A stretch of DNA of 64,000 bases from JAOZPE01 sp964601275 (GTDB taxonomy: Bacteria; Krumholzibacteriota; Krumholzibacteriia; JAJRXK01). Both the position numbers and the translations under genes were made by a program. A model generated the notes under the pieces. That model was not told the origin of the DNA. It did not search any database and was given only the letters and a program-made list of their open reading frames with translations. The DNA is taken from assembly GCA_964601275.1 (NCBI GenBank), contig CAZRMV010000009.1, positions 62,001-126,000 of the forward strand, written 5' to 3'. Below, in pieces: positions 31,835 through 39,837 of the stretch (its first letter is position 1; each line of letters begins with the position of its first letter).

Positions 31835-32668
31835 GTGACCGACTCGACCGAACAGATCCTGGCCAAGAACATCTGGGAACTCGAAAGCCGCATCAAGGAA
31901 GGACAGAGTGACCCCCATACCCGACTTTCCCTGCTGCGGGCCTATGCCCAGCAGATCTCCGCGACCGAGAACGGGCTGAAGATTCCCCGTGAGGACCAGG
32001 AAGAGCTCAGGGTCAGCAATCGCACCCGCAACGGGGTCCTTCTGCTGCATGGCAGCACGGGAAGCCCGGCCCAGCTCCGCAGCCTCGGCGATTCTCTCCA
32101 TCAAGCGGGATTCTCGGTTCTTGTGGCGCGGATGCCCGCGCACCCGGCGTCCGACGACGAATTGAAGACGCACTCGTGGAGAGCCTGGCTGAGTCATGCG
32201 GAGAACCGCTACCGCATGCTCTCGGGATGGTGCCGCCAGATCCACATCGTCGGGTTCAGTTTCGGGGCGGCCATCGCCTTGCAGCTGAATGTCCGGCCGC
32301 GGCCGCGTTCGCTGGTGCTGCTGGCCCCCGCCCTGTTCATCCGCCTCAATCTGCCGGCCCGGCTCGCCCTGTCCCTGGGCCTCCACCGCCGCTCATGGCT
32401 GCGGAAGAAGATGGGATGGAAAGCCGAGGCCCTGGAGGGAATCGAGGAAGCGCGGCGCACCGACTGGTGGGAGACGGTTCCGCTGTATCTCGCGATGTGT
32501 GAAGACGATACGCGGGTGAAACCCAGGAGCCTGGAGTATCTCCGGTCGAAATCGCGCAGCCAGAAGACCCGGGCCACGCTCTTTCCCCGCGGCGGGCACG
32601 TCTTCCTCGATGGAGAGCCCAAGAGCGTCCTCCACCGGGAGGTCCTGGACTTCCTCTCGGCGAAGTAG
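31835..32668 (+). CDS. Alpha/beta hydrolase, probable esterase/lipase type
   Basis: A 277-residue hydrolase. The GTG at 31835 follows GGAAGGAAG. After a helical N-terminus of about 65 residues the fold starts with GVLLLHGSTGSPAQLRSL (oxyanion-hole HG motif). The nucleophile elbow GFSFGAA gives Ser142; an acid in CEDDTRVKP and His in PRGGHVFLDG complete a plausible triad. A lid segment NLPARLALSLGLHRRSW follows the nucleophile region. The closest resemblance is to carboxylesterase/monoacylglycerol-lipase-like enzymes. The N-terminal extension before the fold is longer than usual and may bind a partner. It converges on the following gene with a 12-base gap. Confidence 0.88.
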   Translation: MTDSTEQILAKNIWELESRIKEGQSDPHTRLSLLRAYAQQISATENGLKIPREDQEELRVSNRTRNGVLLLHGSTGSPAQLRSLGDSLHQAGFSVLVARMPAHPASDDELKTHSWRAWLSHAENRYRMLSGWCRQIHIVGFSFGAAIALQLNVRPRPRSLVLLAPALFIRLNLPARLALSLGLHRRSWLRKKMGWKAEALEGIEEARRTDWWETVPLYLAMCEDDTRVKPRSLEYLRSKSRSQKTRATLFPRGGHVFLDGEPKSVLHREVLDFLSAK

Positions 32669-32680
32669 GGGTCGTGCCGG

Positions 32681-33553
32681 TCAACCGATCCGGTCGTCCG
32701 GCGCAGGCTCCTCGGACGATCCGATGACCGTTCCGTCGGCAGGCCTGGCGGTCTCCCCGGGGTCCTCGGCCGGCGCGGCGGGCATCTCGAACCGGAACCG
32801 GGGGTCGAGTTTCCGCAGACGGGCCACCGCCCGCTTCAGGTCCTCGTGACGCACCGGGCTGGGCTCTTCCTTCCACCGCGAATAGCAGTCGAGGAAGGCG
32901 TCGTAGAGGGTGGTCCGATCGTGGGCTTGCGGCTCCATCTCCTCGATCTCGCGCCCGAGGTGGAAGAGACTTCCCTCACCGATCCGCTCCATGAGGTCGA
33001 AATAGTCGCTGCGCACGTGACGGAGGACCTGGACGTAGCGGGGAAAGCGTTCCCCCAGCTTGCGCAGGGCCTCCCCGATGCCTCCCCGGCGGCGCTTCAG
33101 GTGATGCAGTCGGCTGCTGGCCAGCAGGTAGTACAGGCTTCCCCGCCCCTCGAACTCGGACGGATCCCGGTGGAGGAAGGGATGCTCCGGTCCCAGGGCA
33201 CCTTCCACGTGGTGGAAGATACCGATGCCCAGGAGCAGGTGATCGGCGTTGACCTTGTACAGGCGGTAGGCATAGCGGGGATCTCCACTGGCTTCGGCCT
33301 GGCGCCGCAGGTCGAGATCGTAAGGCTGCAGGTAGCGCCGGGCCTCGTCGTGGTAGCTGGCGGAGAAGAAGCGGTTCAACAAGCCCGCCAGGTAGACGTT
33401 CACATCCTCGTCGAATCCACCCTCGTTGCTGGGGAACGAAGCTTCCTTCCGGGCGCCCAGGAGACACCGGAGAAGATAGTCCTGGGTTTCCCGAGGGGCG
33501 GGGGCGCCCGTGGGGTCGTCCGCATCGAATTGCCAGTAACGTCTCGAAACCAT
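32681..33553 (-). CDS. Hypothetical soluble protein, function unknown
   Basis: A 290-residue cytoplasmic-looking protein without signal peptide, membrane helix or Cys pairs. It is helical and charged, with many Tyr/Arg/Leu (for example RRYLQPYDLDLRRQAEASGDPRYAYRLYKVNADHLLLGIGIFHHVEG) and a repeated length of helices suggestive of an all-alpha bundle. The C-terminal 35 residues are Pro/Ala/Glu-rich and probably disordered. Two His residues (HH near 113) might be functional, but no known motif is complete. I do not recognise a family. It is transcribed away from the sigma-54 promoter region of the signalling cluster. Confidence 0.75.
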   Translation of the reverse strand: MVSRRYWQFDADDPTGAPAPRETQDYLLRCLLGARKEASFPSNEGGFDEDVNVYLAGLLNRFFSASYHDEARRYLQPYDLDLRRQAEASGDPRYAYRLYKVNADHLLLGIGIFHHVEGALGPEHPFLHRDPSEFEGRGSLYYLLASSRLHHLKRRRGGIGEALRKLGERFPRYVQVLRHVRSDYFDLMERIGEGSLFHLGREIEEMEPQAHDRTTLYDAFLDCYSRWKEEPSPVRHEDLKRAVARLRKLDPRFRFEMPAAPAEDPGETARPADGTVIGSSEEPAPDDRIG

Positions 33554-33793
33554 CGCTCGCTCTTTCCGGTCGCCTGGGTCCAGGGGTCGATGGGAGATCA
33601 GGCACGAGACGTGCCACGCGGGCCGGGTTCACTCCAGCCCTGTCCAGAAAAGGTACATTGCAAGTGCAGCGAAGTTTCCACCGGGACGGACCGGGAACGG
33701 GGAAAAACGGAAAAACCGGCCGGATTCCGCCGGATCAGGGTGTTTTCGCGGCAATTCGATCCGGTTCTTTCCTCCGGTGGAGAGCGAGGGCGG
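33554..33793. other. Intergenic region between divergent genes
   Basis: No gene found. It holds a perfect 6-bp hairpin, GGCACG-AGA-CGTGCC (33601-33615), in the leader of the minus-strand gene, and the inverted repeat described at 33730-33764. The sigma-54 promoter of the signalling cluster begins at its right end. I see no confident promoter for the minus-strand gene. Confidence 0.6.
33730..33764. promoter_or_regulatory. Dyad upstream of the sigma-54 promoter, candidate activator site
   Basis: Perfect 7-bp arms CCGGATC (33730-33736) and GATCCGG (33758-33764), separated by 21 bases, centred about 73 bases upstream of the predicted start. The distance suits an enhancer-binding protein. The arms differ in sequence from the dyad of the other signalling promoter. 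Confidence 0.4.
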
Positions 33794-33808
33794 TGGCATC
33801 CATCTTGC
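33794..33808 (+). promoter_or_regulatory. sigma-54 promoter of the signalling cluster (first half)
   Basis: TGGCAT, CCATC, TTGC: the -24 and -12 elements match the consensus TGGCAC-N5-TTGC at all but one base, with exact spacing. Predicted start near 33820, about 51 bases before the GTG at 33871. Confidence 0.72.
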
Positions 33809-33870
33809 CTTGGGTGGGCCTGCGGACTTCCCGCCCGCAACTGGGTATCCACTCTGGCAAGGAGATGGCC

Positions 33871-34860
33871 GTGTCGGCGCCGAGGATCGTTGTCACTTCG
33901 CCCTGGAAACTGGGGCTCTTCGTGTTCCTGCTCGTGACCGCCTGTGGTTTAGGGCTGATCTATCTCTATTTCGGCTATTTCGGGGGTCGCCTGGACATGA
34001 CCGACCCCCAGGTCGTGCGCGATTTCTACATGGTCTGCGGGAGCGTCGCCTTCCTCGGGTTGCTGGGGTACCTGGCGATCGTGAGCGCGGCGCAACCGGC
34101 CGACCGGGTGGCGCACTACAGCCGCCGACGCCGCAAGCTGCTCAAGAAAGCCGCCGGGATCACCGATCCCGACCGGGTCGATCTGGAGGACTACCAGCAC
34201 GAACCCTCCCTGGCCGCGGTGCTCGAGCGTTGGCGGGAGGACCGCCGGCGCTTGAGCGAGACCGAGGCGCAGGTCTTCAGTCCGCAGATGCGGGAACGTC
34301 TGCAGGCAGTGACCCGGCAGCTCGAAGAGGTGCGGGATGAGACCAACCGCCTGGCCATCCACGCCGCCCTGCAACTGAGCCGGCTGGGAGACGAGGCCGC
34401 GCCGCTGTTGCAGACCATGGAGGAATTGCAGGAGATCTCCTCCCGCCAGGGAAAGATGGTGGTGGAGTTGACCGCGGTGGGCGGCGGAGCCGAGCTGGAA
34501 GCGTCCGGAGAGGAACCGGTGGAGACGCCGTGGGAAACGGAAGTCCCCGCGACCTCCTCGGCTTCTCAAGCCCCTTCGCCGGATCTCCAGCCGCAGCCGA
34601 GCGCGGAACCGGCCGCGGAGGAACCGAAGACGACCACCGAACCCGCCCCCTCGGCCCCTCCGGGATCCGCCTGGGGCGATCTCGAGCCCACCGCGCCGTT
34701 GGCTCCTTCCCCGGCGGCGACGCCGGTCGACACCCGGCAACCGGAGGAGATCCACGATCTCAGCGAATTCGGCGCGGTGGAACTGGAGACGGGCGATCCC
34801 GCTGGCGGACCCCAGGAGCGAGTCTATGATCTGAAGGAGTTCGGCGCCGTCGAACTCTGA
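33871..34860 (+). CDS. Membrane protein with coiled-coil, linker and duplicated C-terminal motif
   Basis: A 329-residue protein. AAGGAG (33859-33864) directly abuts the ATG at 33865, which is too close; the in-frame GTG at 33871, 6 bases away, is the likely start. Two membrane helices (about 12-33 and 48-65) form a hairpin, with the rest in the cytoplasm. Residues 75-200 are charged and helical (for example LAAVLERWREDRRRLSETEAQVF), a likely coiled coil. Then comes a Pro/Ala/Glu-rich linker, and the protein ends with two copies of D-L-[SK]-E-F-G-A-V-E-L, the second being the last ten residues. The repeat looks like a docking peptide for a partner, perhaps the CheA-like protein encoded next. 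No known family. Confidence 0.8.
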   Translation: MSAPRIVVTSPWKLGLFVFLLVTACGLGLIYLYFGYFGGRLDMTDPQVVRDFYMVCGSVAFLGLLGYLAIVSAAQPADRVAHYSRRRRKLLKKAAGITDPDRVDLEDYQHEPSLAAVLERWREDRRRLSETEAQVFSPQMRERLQAVTRQLEEVRDETNRLAIHAALQLSRLGDEAAPLLQTMEELQEISSRQGKMVVELTAVGGGAELEASGEEPVETPWETEVPATSSASQAPSPDLQPQPSAEPAAEEPKTTTEPAPSAPPGSAWGDLEPTAPLAPSPAATPVDTRQPEEIHDLSEFGAVELETGDPAGGPQERVYDLKEFGAVEL

Positions 34861-34895
34861 GCGCTGGATCCGGGCCGAAGTGGAGTGGGGTGCCC

Positions 34896-36989
34896 ATGAA
34901 CGACCGAACATCCCGATCGTCGCAGGTTGGTCTCTTCTCGGAGCAGATCTCCGAGCAGATCGGCCGCCTGCGCGTCTTGACCGGCACGGACGCCGATCGA
35001 GCGGGCGGGATCGCGCTCAAGCGGGCGGTCATGGCCACGCGGCTTCTCGCCGGGAGCGCCCGGATCCTCCACGCGGAGGAATTGACCGCCTTCCTGGAAG
35101 AACTCCTGGCCTGGTTGCAGGGAATCGGGCAGACCAGCTCCGGAGCCACCCCGACCCAGTCGCTCATCCTGGACGCGGTCATCGCCTTCGAGGAAGGTCT
35201 GATGCGGCGCCTCGATCGCCCCAAAGGGCTGGAGGATCTCTCCGCGTTCCACGAGGAAATCGACGAGCTGCTGAAGCTCATCCGGAAGAACCAGGCATCT
35301 CTTCCGGCCCGCCCCCCGGCGCCGAGCGCTTCGGCCGAAGTCCCCGGACCTCCGCCGGAGGCGCAGGACGAACCCCCCGGATCTCCGCCGGAGGCGCAGG
35401 ATGAACCTCCCGGACCTCCGCCGGAGGCGCAGGACGAACCCCCCGGACCGTCGCAGGCCGAACTCGAGGACCAGATCTTCAGCGCGGTCGGCACCCTCGC
35501 CGATTGGCTCGATGGCCTGGAGGATCACCGGCGGGAGGAATTGCTCGGGAGAGGGGTGGGACACCGTCAACTGCGCCACCTCCGGGCCGCCCTGGATCGC
35601 CTGCTGGGACCGTCGGCCGATCCGGAGAGTGCCGCCCACGCGATTCCCGCGTCGACCATCGATTCCGACCATCCCCTGGTGCACCGCCTGGCCCGGTGCA
35701 TCCAGGCCCACGCCTCCCGCCTGCAGGGAGGGCTCCAATTCCGGATCGAGGGGGATCCGGGAGATCTTGCCCCCGAACGCGGGGAGAAGCTTCTCGGCAT
35801 CCTCGATCGCCTGGTCGGGGATACCAGTGAGGTCCTGGCGGAGATGTTCCAGGAAGACGATGCGCCGTCTTTGGCGCATCTCTCGGTGGTCTTCGAGCAG
35901 CGCGACGACCGTCTGCGCATCGCCATCAGGGACGACGGCCCTTCCCTGGGAGCGTCGCCGGCCCTCGACCACGCCGATCCGCTGGGCCTGTACCGGGGAC
36001 TCCGCGGCAGCCGTTCCGCCATCGAAGAACTCCACGGGATCATCCTGGTCGAACCCGAGGATCACCCGGGCACCCGTTTCGTCCTGTCCTTGCCGGTGGA
36101 TGTCTCCCGGCCGGTGGTCCGTCTTCTCGATCTGGGAAGGGTGGAAGCGGCGGTGTCGGGCTTCCTCCTGGACGAGGTCATCAGCACCGAGGGGCTGCTC
36201 TTCCACCGCGATACGGACGGCGAACACTTCATGCGCAACGGGCGCCCGGTTCCCCTGGTCGATCTCGCCGAGTATGTCCCCGGATTGGAACCCCTGGCCG
36301 AAGAAGCCGGCAGCATCGCGATCGTCGGTTCGGTCGAGAAGAGACTGGGAATCTACTGCCATGGCGTCGGGGGTCCGGTCGATTCCTCCCGGACGGGCGA
36401 CCCTCCGCCCCAGTGGCAGCGGGTTTCCCGGTATTCCATCCAGATCGGGGACAAGGCGATTCCCCTGCTGAGCGTGGAGCGGTTGCTGCGGCTCCGGATG
36501 ACGGTCCAACTGGTCGAGGAAGCGGGGAGCGTCCCGGATCCCCTGCTCGACGTCTATCTTCCGGGGGACGAGGAATCTCCCGAAGCGACGGCTGGGGCCA
36601 CCGGGACGGCCGGGGAAGGTGCCGAACCGGCGTGGGCGGCCGAGCGGGTCCTCTTGGTGAACCAATCGCAATTCCGCCGTCGCGACCTGGAACGCGCCCT
36701 GGCCGAGGCGGGCTACGCGGTGACGGCGGTGGAGACCCTCGAAGAGGGGCGCCAGCTTCTCCAGGCGGCGGAGTACGGCCTTCTGGTCACCGATCTTCGC
36801 CTGGGGGAAGAGGGCGCGGTGGGATTGTCCGATCTGCGGAAGATACGGCCCCATCTCAAGGTGGTCCTGACCTCGTCGGTCGCCCGGGAATACGCCGAGG
36901 AACTGGCACGGCGGGTCGGCGCGGATGCTTGCTGGTTGCAGCCCTATCGGCGGGAAGATCTGCTCCGGGTGCTTCCCGCTCCCCGCTGA
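34896..36989 (+). CDS. CheA-like signalling protein with REC domain; HPt and kinase motifs degenerate
   Basis: A 697-residue cytoplasmic protein. Start ATG 34896 (GTG 34890 also possible). Residues 1-120 resemble an HPt bundle, but the segment RLLAGSARIL has Arg where the phospho-accepting His should be. A linker holds three copies of an 11-residue PPEAQDEPPG-type repeat. The next region follows a CheA ATPase-like layout (IRDDGPSLG, GLYRGLRGSRSAIEELHG, PGTRFVLSLP) but lacks the Asn box and the GxGxG motifs. A CheW-like domain (about 410-560) and a C-terminal receiver with Asp in LLVTDLRLG end the protein. It therefore looks like a non-catalytic scaffold or a phosphate sink rather than a kinase. 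Confidence 0.85.
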   Translation: MNDRTSRSSQVGLFSEQISEQIGRLRVLTGTDADRAGGIALKRAVMATRLLAGSARILHAEELTAFLEELLAWLQGIGQTSSGATPTQSLILDAVIAFEEGLMRRLDRPKGLEDLSAFHEEIDELLKLIRKNQASLPARPPAPSASAEVPGPPPEAQDEPPGSPPEAQDEPPGPPPEAQDEPPGPSQAELEDQIFSAVGTLADWLDGLEDHRREELLGRGVGHRQLRHLRAALDRLLGPSADPESAAHAIPASTIDSDHPLVHRLARCIQAHASRLQGGLQFRIEGDPGDLAPERGEKLLGILDRLVGDTSEVLAEMFQEDDAPSLAHLSVVFEQRDDRLRIAIRDDGPSLGASPALDHADPLGLYRGLRGSRSAIEELHGIILVEPEDHPGTRFVLSLPVDVSRPVVRLLDLGRVEAAVSGFLLDEVISTEGLLFHRDTDGEHFMRNGRPVPLVDLAEYVPGLEPLAEEAGSIAIVGSVEKRLGIYCHGVGGPVDSSRTGDPPPQWQRVSRYSIQIGDKAIPLLSVERLLRLRMTVQLVEEAGSVPDPLLDVYLPGDEESPEATAGATGTAGEGAEPAWAAERVLLVNQSQFRRRDLERALAEAGYAVTAVETLEEGRQLLQAAEYGLLVTDLRLGEEGAVGLSDLRKIRPHLKVVLTSSVAREYAEELARRVGADACWLQPYRREDLLRVLPAPR
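35346..35444. repeat. Three 33-bp tandem repeats encoding PPEAQDEPPG-type units
   Basis: Units at 35346-35378, 35379-35411 and 35412-35444, identical except for a few third positions (and one C/T causing P to S). They form a flexible proline-rich linker in the CheA-like protein. Copy number could vary between strains. Confidence 0.85.
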
Positions 36990-37123
36990 TCGGCCTCGCG
37001 GGGGCCCCGGGGCGCTCGACCGGTCCCAGCCTTCCTTCCCGCCGTTTCTTGCACCTTGCAATCCCCCATCGATCCCCCGGGGTCCACGCTGCGGCAGAGA
37101 GGGTACAAGATCTTTCTCGAACC

Positions 37124-37156
37124 CACCCAAGATGTTCTATTGGAACGAGTTGGGTG
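37124..37156. promoter_or_regulatory. Nested 33-bp palindrome, candidate sigma-54 activator site
   Basis: Outer arms CACCCAA (37124-37130) and TTGGGTG (37150-37156) enclose inner arms GTTC (37134-37137) and GAAC (37143-37146), each three bases in from the outer arms. The whole is symmetric about 37140, which is 65 bases upstream of the predicted start. A U-tract is absent, so a terminator is less likely than a protein-binding site. Confidence 0.55.
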
Positions 37157-37178
37157 AATCTCCAAGTCGATGGTCCAT

Positions 37179-37193
37179 TGGCATATTGGTTGC
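37179..37193 (+). promoter_or_regulatory. sigma-54 promoter of the signalling cluster (second half)
   Basis: TGGCAT, ATTGG, TTGC followed by T: nearly perfect match to TGGCAC-N5-TTGCW with exact spacing. Predicted start near 37205, about 49 bases before the ATG at 37254. A weaker sigma-70 alternative (TTGGTT, 17 bases, TACAGG) overlaps it at 37186-37214. Confidence 0.78.
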
Positions 37194-37253
37194 TGATCGG
37201 TGGGCCAGTACAGGCATCCTGGGGACCACACCCGAAGGCACAAGGGGAACGGA

Positions 37254-37478
37254 ATGAGCGAGAAGAACTTTGGCGATTACGCCAACATCTACATCGGTGG
37301 GGAAGACAACAGCTCTCCGGTCATGACTTCCACCGAGGCGGCGGACTACTTGAAGATGCACGTCAAGACGGTCTGTCGTCTGGCCAAGGAAGGCAAGATC
37401 CCCGCGAAGAAAGTGGGGAGTGAGTGGCGCTTCCTCAAGAGCGTTCTCGACCGTTGGCTGACCAAGGAACTCGTCTGA
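37254..37478 (+). CDS. Small helix-turn-helix DNA-binding protein (excisionase/MerR type)
   Basis: A 74-residue protein. Residues 25-70 form a winged-helix HTH of the HTH_17 kind: VMTSTEAADYLKMHVKTVCRLAKEGKIPAKKVGSEWRFLKSVLDRWL. The N-terminal 24 residues are variable and acidic (DYANIYIGGEDNSS). The ATG at 37254 follows AAGGGG. Similar small proteins act as excisionases or as stand-alone regulators; no phage gene is nearby, so a regulator is favoured. It is the first gene after a sigma-54 promoter and a palindrome, and a terminator separates it from the next gene. Confidence 0.85.
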   Translation: MSEKNFGDYANIYIGGEDNSSPVMTSTEAADYLKMHVKTVCRLAKEGKIPAKKVGSEWRFLKSVLDRWLTKELV

Positions 37479-37520
37479 GCGTCGAGTGCGCCAACAGCCC
37501 ACGGTGAAGATGGGTTTCGT

Positions 37521-37560
37521 CGCGGCGGCCGGCCTCAGGGCGGACCGCCGCGTTTCTTGT
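37521..37560 (+). terminator. Intrinsic terminator after the HTH gene
   Basis: A perfect 8-bp stem, CGCGGCGG (37521-37528) and CCGCCGCG (37545-37552), with a 16-base loop, followed by TTTCTTGTT. Partial read-through to the STAS-GAF gene is possible because no other promoter is seen. Confidence 0.65.
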
Positions 37561-37603
37561 TGGGTCATCGGGCACCGGCAGCACCCGAGCACGGTAGCGT
37601 GAC

Positions 37604-39787
37604 ATGAGTCGAGCAACGTTCTCATCGATCAAGTCGAAGCACCCGGAGATCTTCGTGGTGAAGATCAAAGGTCAACTGGGCGTGAAGGAACGTGACCGGG
37701 TCTGCGAGCTGCTGCGCAAGTGCGACGAGAAGAACAAGAGCAAGGTCGTCTTCGAATTCTCCGAGGTCGAAAGCCTGGGAGGCAGTGTCGCGAAGATGAT
37801 CGGGGCTTTCGTGGCCGAACGTTCGGGCCGCGGCGTGCCTCCCGTGTTCGTCGGATGTTCCGAAACAGTGGAAGACTTCTTGACCGGCCGTTGCGAGCAG
37901 GTCAAACCGGAATTCTTCAAGTCATTGAAGGAGGCCGAGAAGTTCCTTTCCACCCTCAAGGCGACTTCCACGCGCGGCAAGTCGAAGCCTTCTTCCTCGA
38001 AGAAGATCCCGGCGACCGGATCCGCGGACGATGCGGCCCATCCCATCGGGGCGGGGATCGCCCTGATGCCCGATTGGGCGGAACCCGACGGCGGCATCGC
38101 CACCACCGACGCGATCCAGGCGCCTCCTCCCCCGTCCGACCCGAGTTCCAAGTTGAATATCGTGGAAGTGGACAAGCCGGTACCGGCCGCCCGCTATCTC
38201 AGCCTCTCCGAAGCGGAGAAGACCTTCGCCGCGGCCCGGGACCTGGCGGGAATGAAAGGCGCGGTGGCGGCGCTTCTCTACGGAGTCAACCTCGCCGACA
38301 CCTGTCACCTGATGACGCGCCGCAACGACGAACTGTTGGAGGTCGGCAACGAGGACAATCGCCTCAGCACGAAAGGACGCGTCGCGGAGAAGCTCCTGGA
38401 AGCGAACACTCCGATCCCCATGGAAGACCTGGTGTCCGAATCGCTCAGCGAAGCGGAAACCGAGCTGCTCACCCGTCTGAATTGCCAGATGGCGGTGCCG
38501 GTGGTGGTCAAAGATGCGCTGGAGGGAGCGCTGTTCCTGAGGAAGGAACAGGCGGGGAGCGATTACGGTCCGAGCGAGGTATTGGCGCTCGATCTCCTCG
38601 GACGCAAGTTGGCTCATGCCCTGCGGCAGGGCGGAGACGTGCTCGCCGGAAACGCGGCGTCTTCGGGCGAAGAGGCGGCGGCCGGTCAGGAGATGAGCCG
38701 CAAGGTGCACCAGCAGAAGGCCCTGTTCACCATCGGGAAGGAATTCAACTCGACCAAGGACGAGGACCACCTCCTGAGCCTGGTGCTGCTCACCACCATC
38801 GCCCAGGTCGGCGTGGGTTCGGCGGCATGGTTCGAACTGCAAGGGGGGATGATCGTCCCCCGCAAGCAACGGGGACCCGACGAGATCGAACTCACGGAAA
38901 TGGTGGTGGACAATCCCGAGATCCTCCGGGACCTGGACGAGCCCTGCATGCTCAGCGATCCGGCGGCGGCCGAGAAACTGGGCGGGGTCGCCCAGAACCT
39001 GAGCAAGCTGGGATTCGAGTTCGTGGCTCCGGTGCGGGGAAAGGCCGGGATCTTCGGCATCCTGGCCCTGGGTCCGCGTCTGTCGGGCAGCCCGGTCGAG
39101 GCCATCGACCACGAATTCCTGTCGATCCTGACCAACCAGGCGGGCGTCGCCCTGGAGAACGCCCGCCTGATCCGCGACCTGCACGACCGGACCCTGGGAG
39201 TGGCCCAGACCTTCGTGAATCTCATCGAGAAACGGAGCGGCCCGGGAACCCGGGCGAGCACCGAACTCATTTCCCACTACGTGGGTCAGATCGCCAAGAA
39301 CATCAACTATCCCACCGACCAGATCCGTGACCTGGTGTACGGAACGGTCCTGCGCGATATCGGCATGATCGAGATCAGCGACCTCGTCCTCCGCTCCCCG
39401 CGGAGTCTCACTCCGGAGGAGTGGCAGCTCATCAAGCAGCATCCGGTGACCGGCGTGGAGATCCTCTCCGGGATGAATTTCTCTTCGACGATCACCGATG
39501 TCGTTCTCTACCACCACGAACGTTTCAATGGAGAAGGCTATCCCCATGGATTGCGCGGGGCGGCCATTCCACTGGGCGCCCGCATCGTCGCGGTGGTGGA
39601 ATCCTTCGTGGCCATGACGCGGGACCTGTCGTATCGGGCCGCGCTCAGCCGGGGCGAAGCCCTGGAGGTGATCCGCGAGAACTGGGGCATGCGTTATGAT
39701 CCGGAGGTCCTGCAGGCATTCCTCGAGATCATCGAGGTGGAAGGGGAAACCGAACCACAGATCGAGACGCTCGCGGGAGCCCGTTGA
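37604..39787 (+). CDS. STAS-GAF-GAF protein with degenerate HD-GYP domain
   Basis: A 727-residue cytoplasmic protein. Residues 1-105 are STAS-like (IFVVKIKGQLGVKERD, VVFEFSEVESLGGSVAKMIGAF). After a Lys/Ser-rich linker, two GAF-type domains follow (about 185-350 and 370-520). The C-terminal region keeps the HD-GYP fold and the HHERFNGEGYPHGL motif. However, the catalytic HD pair is Arg584-Asp585 (LRDIGMIEI) and the usual Asp near the end is Glu (VVESFVAMT). Phosphodiesterase activity toward cyclic di-GMP is therefore doubtful; it may bind the nucleotide as a sensor. The next gene encodes a version with intact motifs. Confidence 0.85.
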   Translation: MSRATFSSIKSKHPEIFVVKIKGQLGVKERDRVCELLRKCDEKNKSKVVFEFSEVESLGGSVAKMIGAFVAERSGRGVPPVFVGCSETVEDFLTGRCEQVKPEFFKSLKEAEKFLSTLKATSTRGKSKPSSSKKIPATGSADDAAHPIGAGIALMPDWAEPDGGIATTDAIQAPPPPSDPSSKLNIVEVDKPVPAARYLSLSEAEKTFAAARDLAGMKGAVAALLYGVNLADTCHLMTRRNDELLEVGNEDNRLSTKGRVAEKLLEANTPIPMEDLVSESLSEAETELLTRLNCQMAVPVVVKDALEGALFLRKEQAGSDYGPSEVLALDLLGRKLAHALRQGGDVLAGNAASSGEEAAAGQEMSRKVHQQKALFTIGKEFNSTKDEDHLLSLVLLTTIAQVGVGSAAWFELQGGMIVPRKQRGPDEIELTEMVVDNPEILRDLDEPCMLSDPAAAEKLGGVAQNLSKLGFEFVAPVRGKAGIFGILALGPRLSGSPVEAIDHEFLSILTNQAGVALENARLIRDLHDRTLGVAQTFVNLIEKRSGPGTRASTELISHYVGQIAKNINYPTDQIRDLVYGTVLRDIGMIEISDLVLRSPRSLTPEEWQLIKQHPVTGVEILSGMNFSSTITDVVLYHHERFNGEGYPHGLRGAAIPLGARIVAVVESFVAMTRDLSYRAALSRGEALEVIRENWGMRYDPEVLQAFLEIIEVEGETEPQIETLAGAR

Positions 39788-39837
39788 TCTCTCCTTGAGA
39801 GCGGGGCGCCACCGTGTCCCCGGAAAGGATCCGATCC

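Noticed and set aside
33865..33867. ATG start of the signalling-cluster membrane protein
   Set aside because: The AAGGAG directly touches this ATG; the in-frame GTG six bases further on has the correct spacing.
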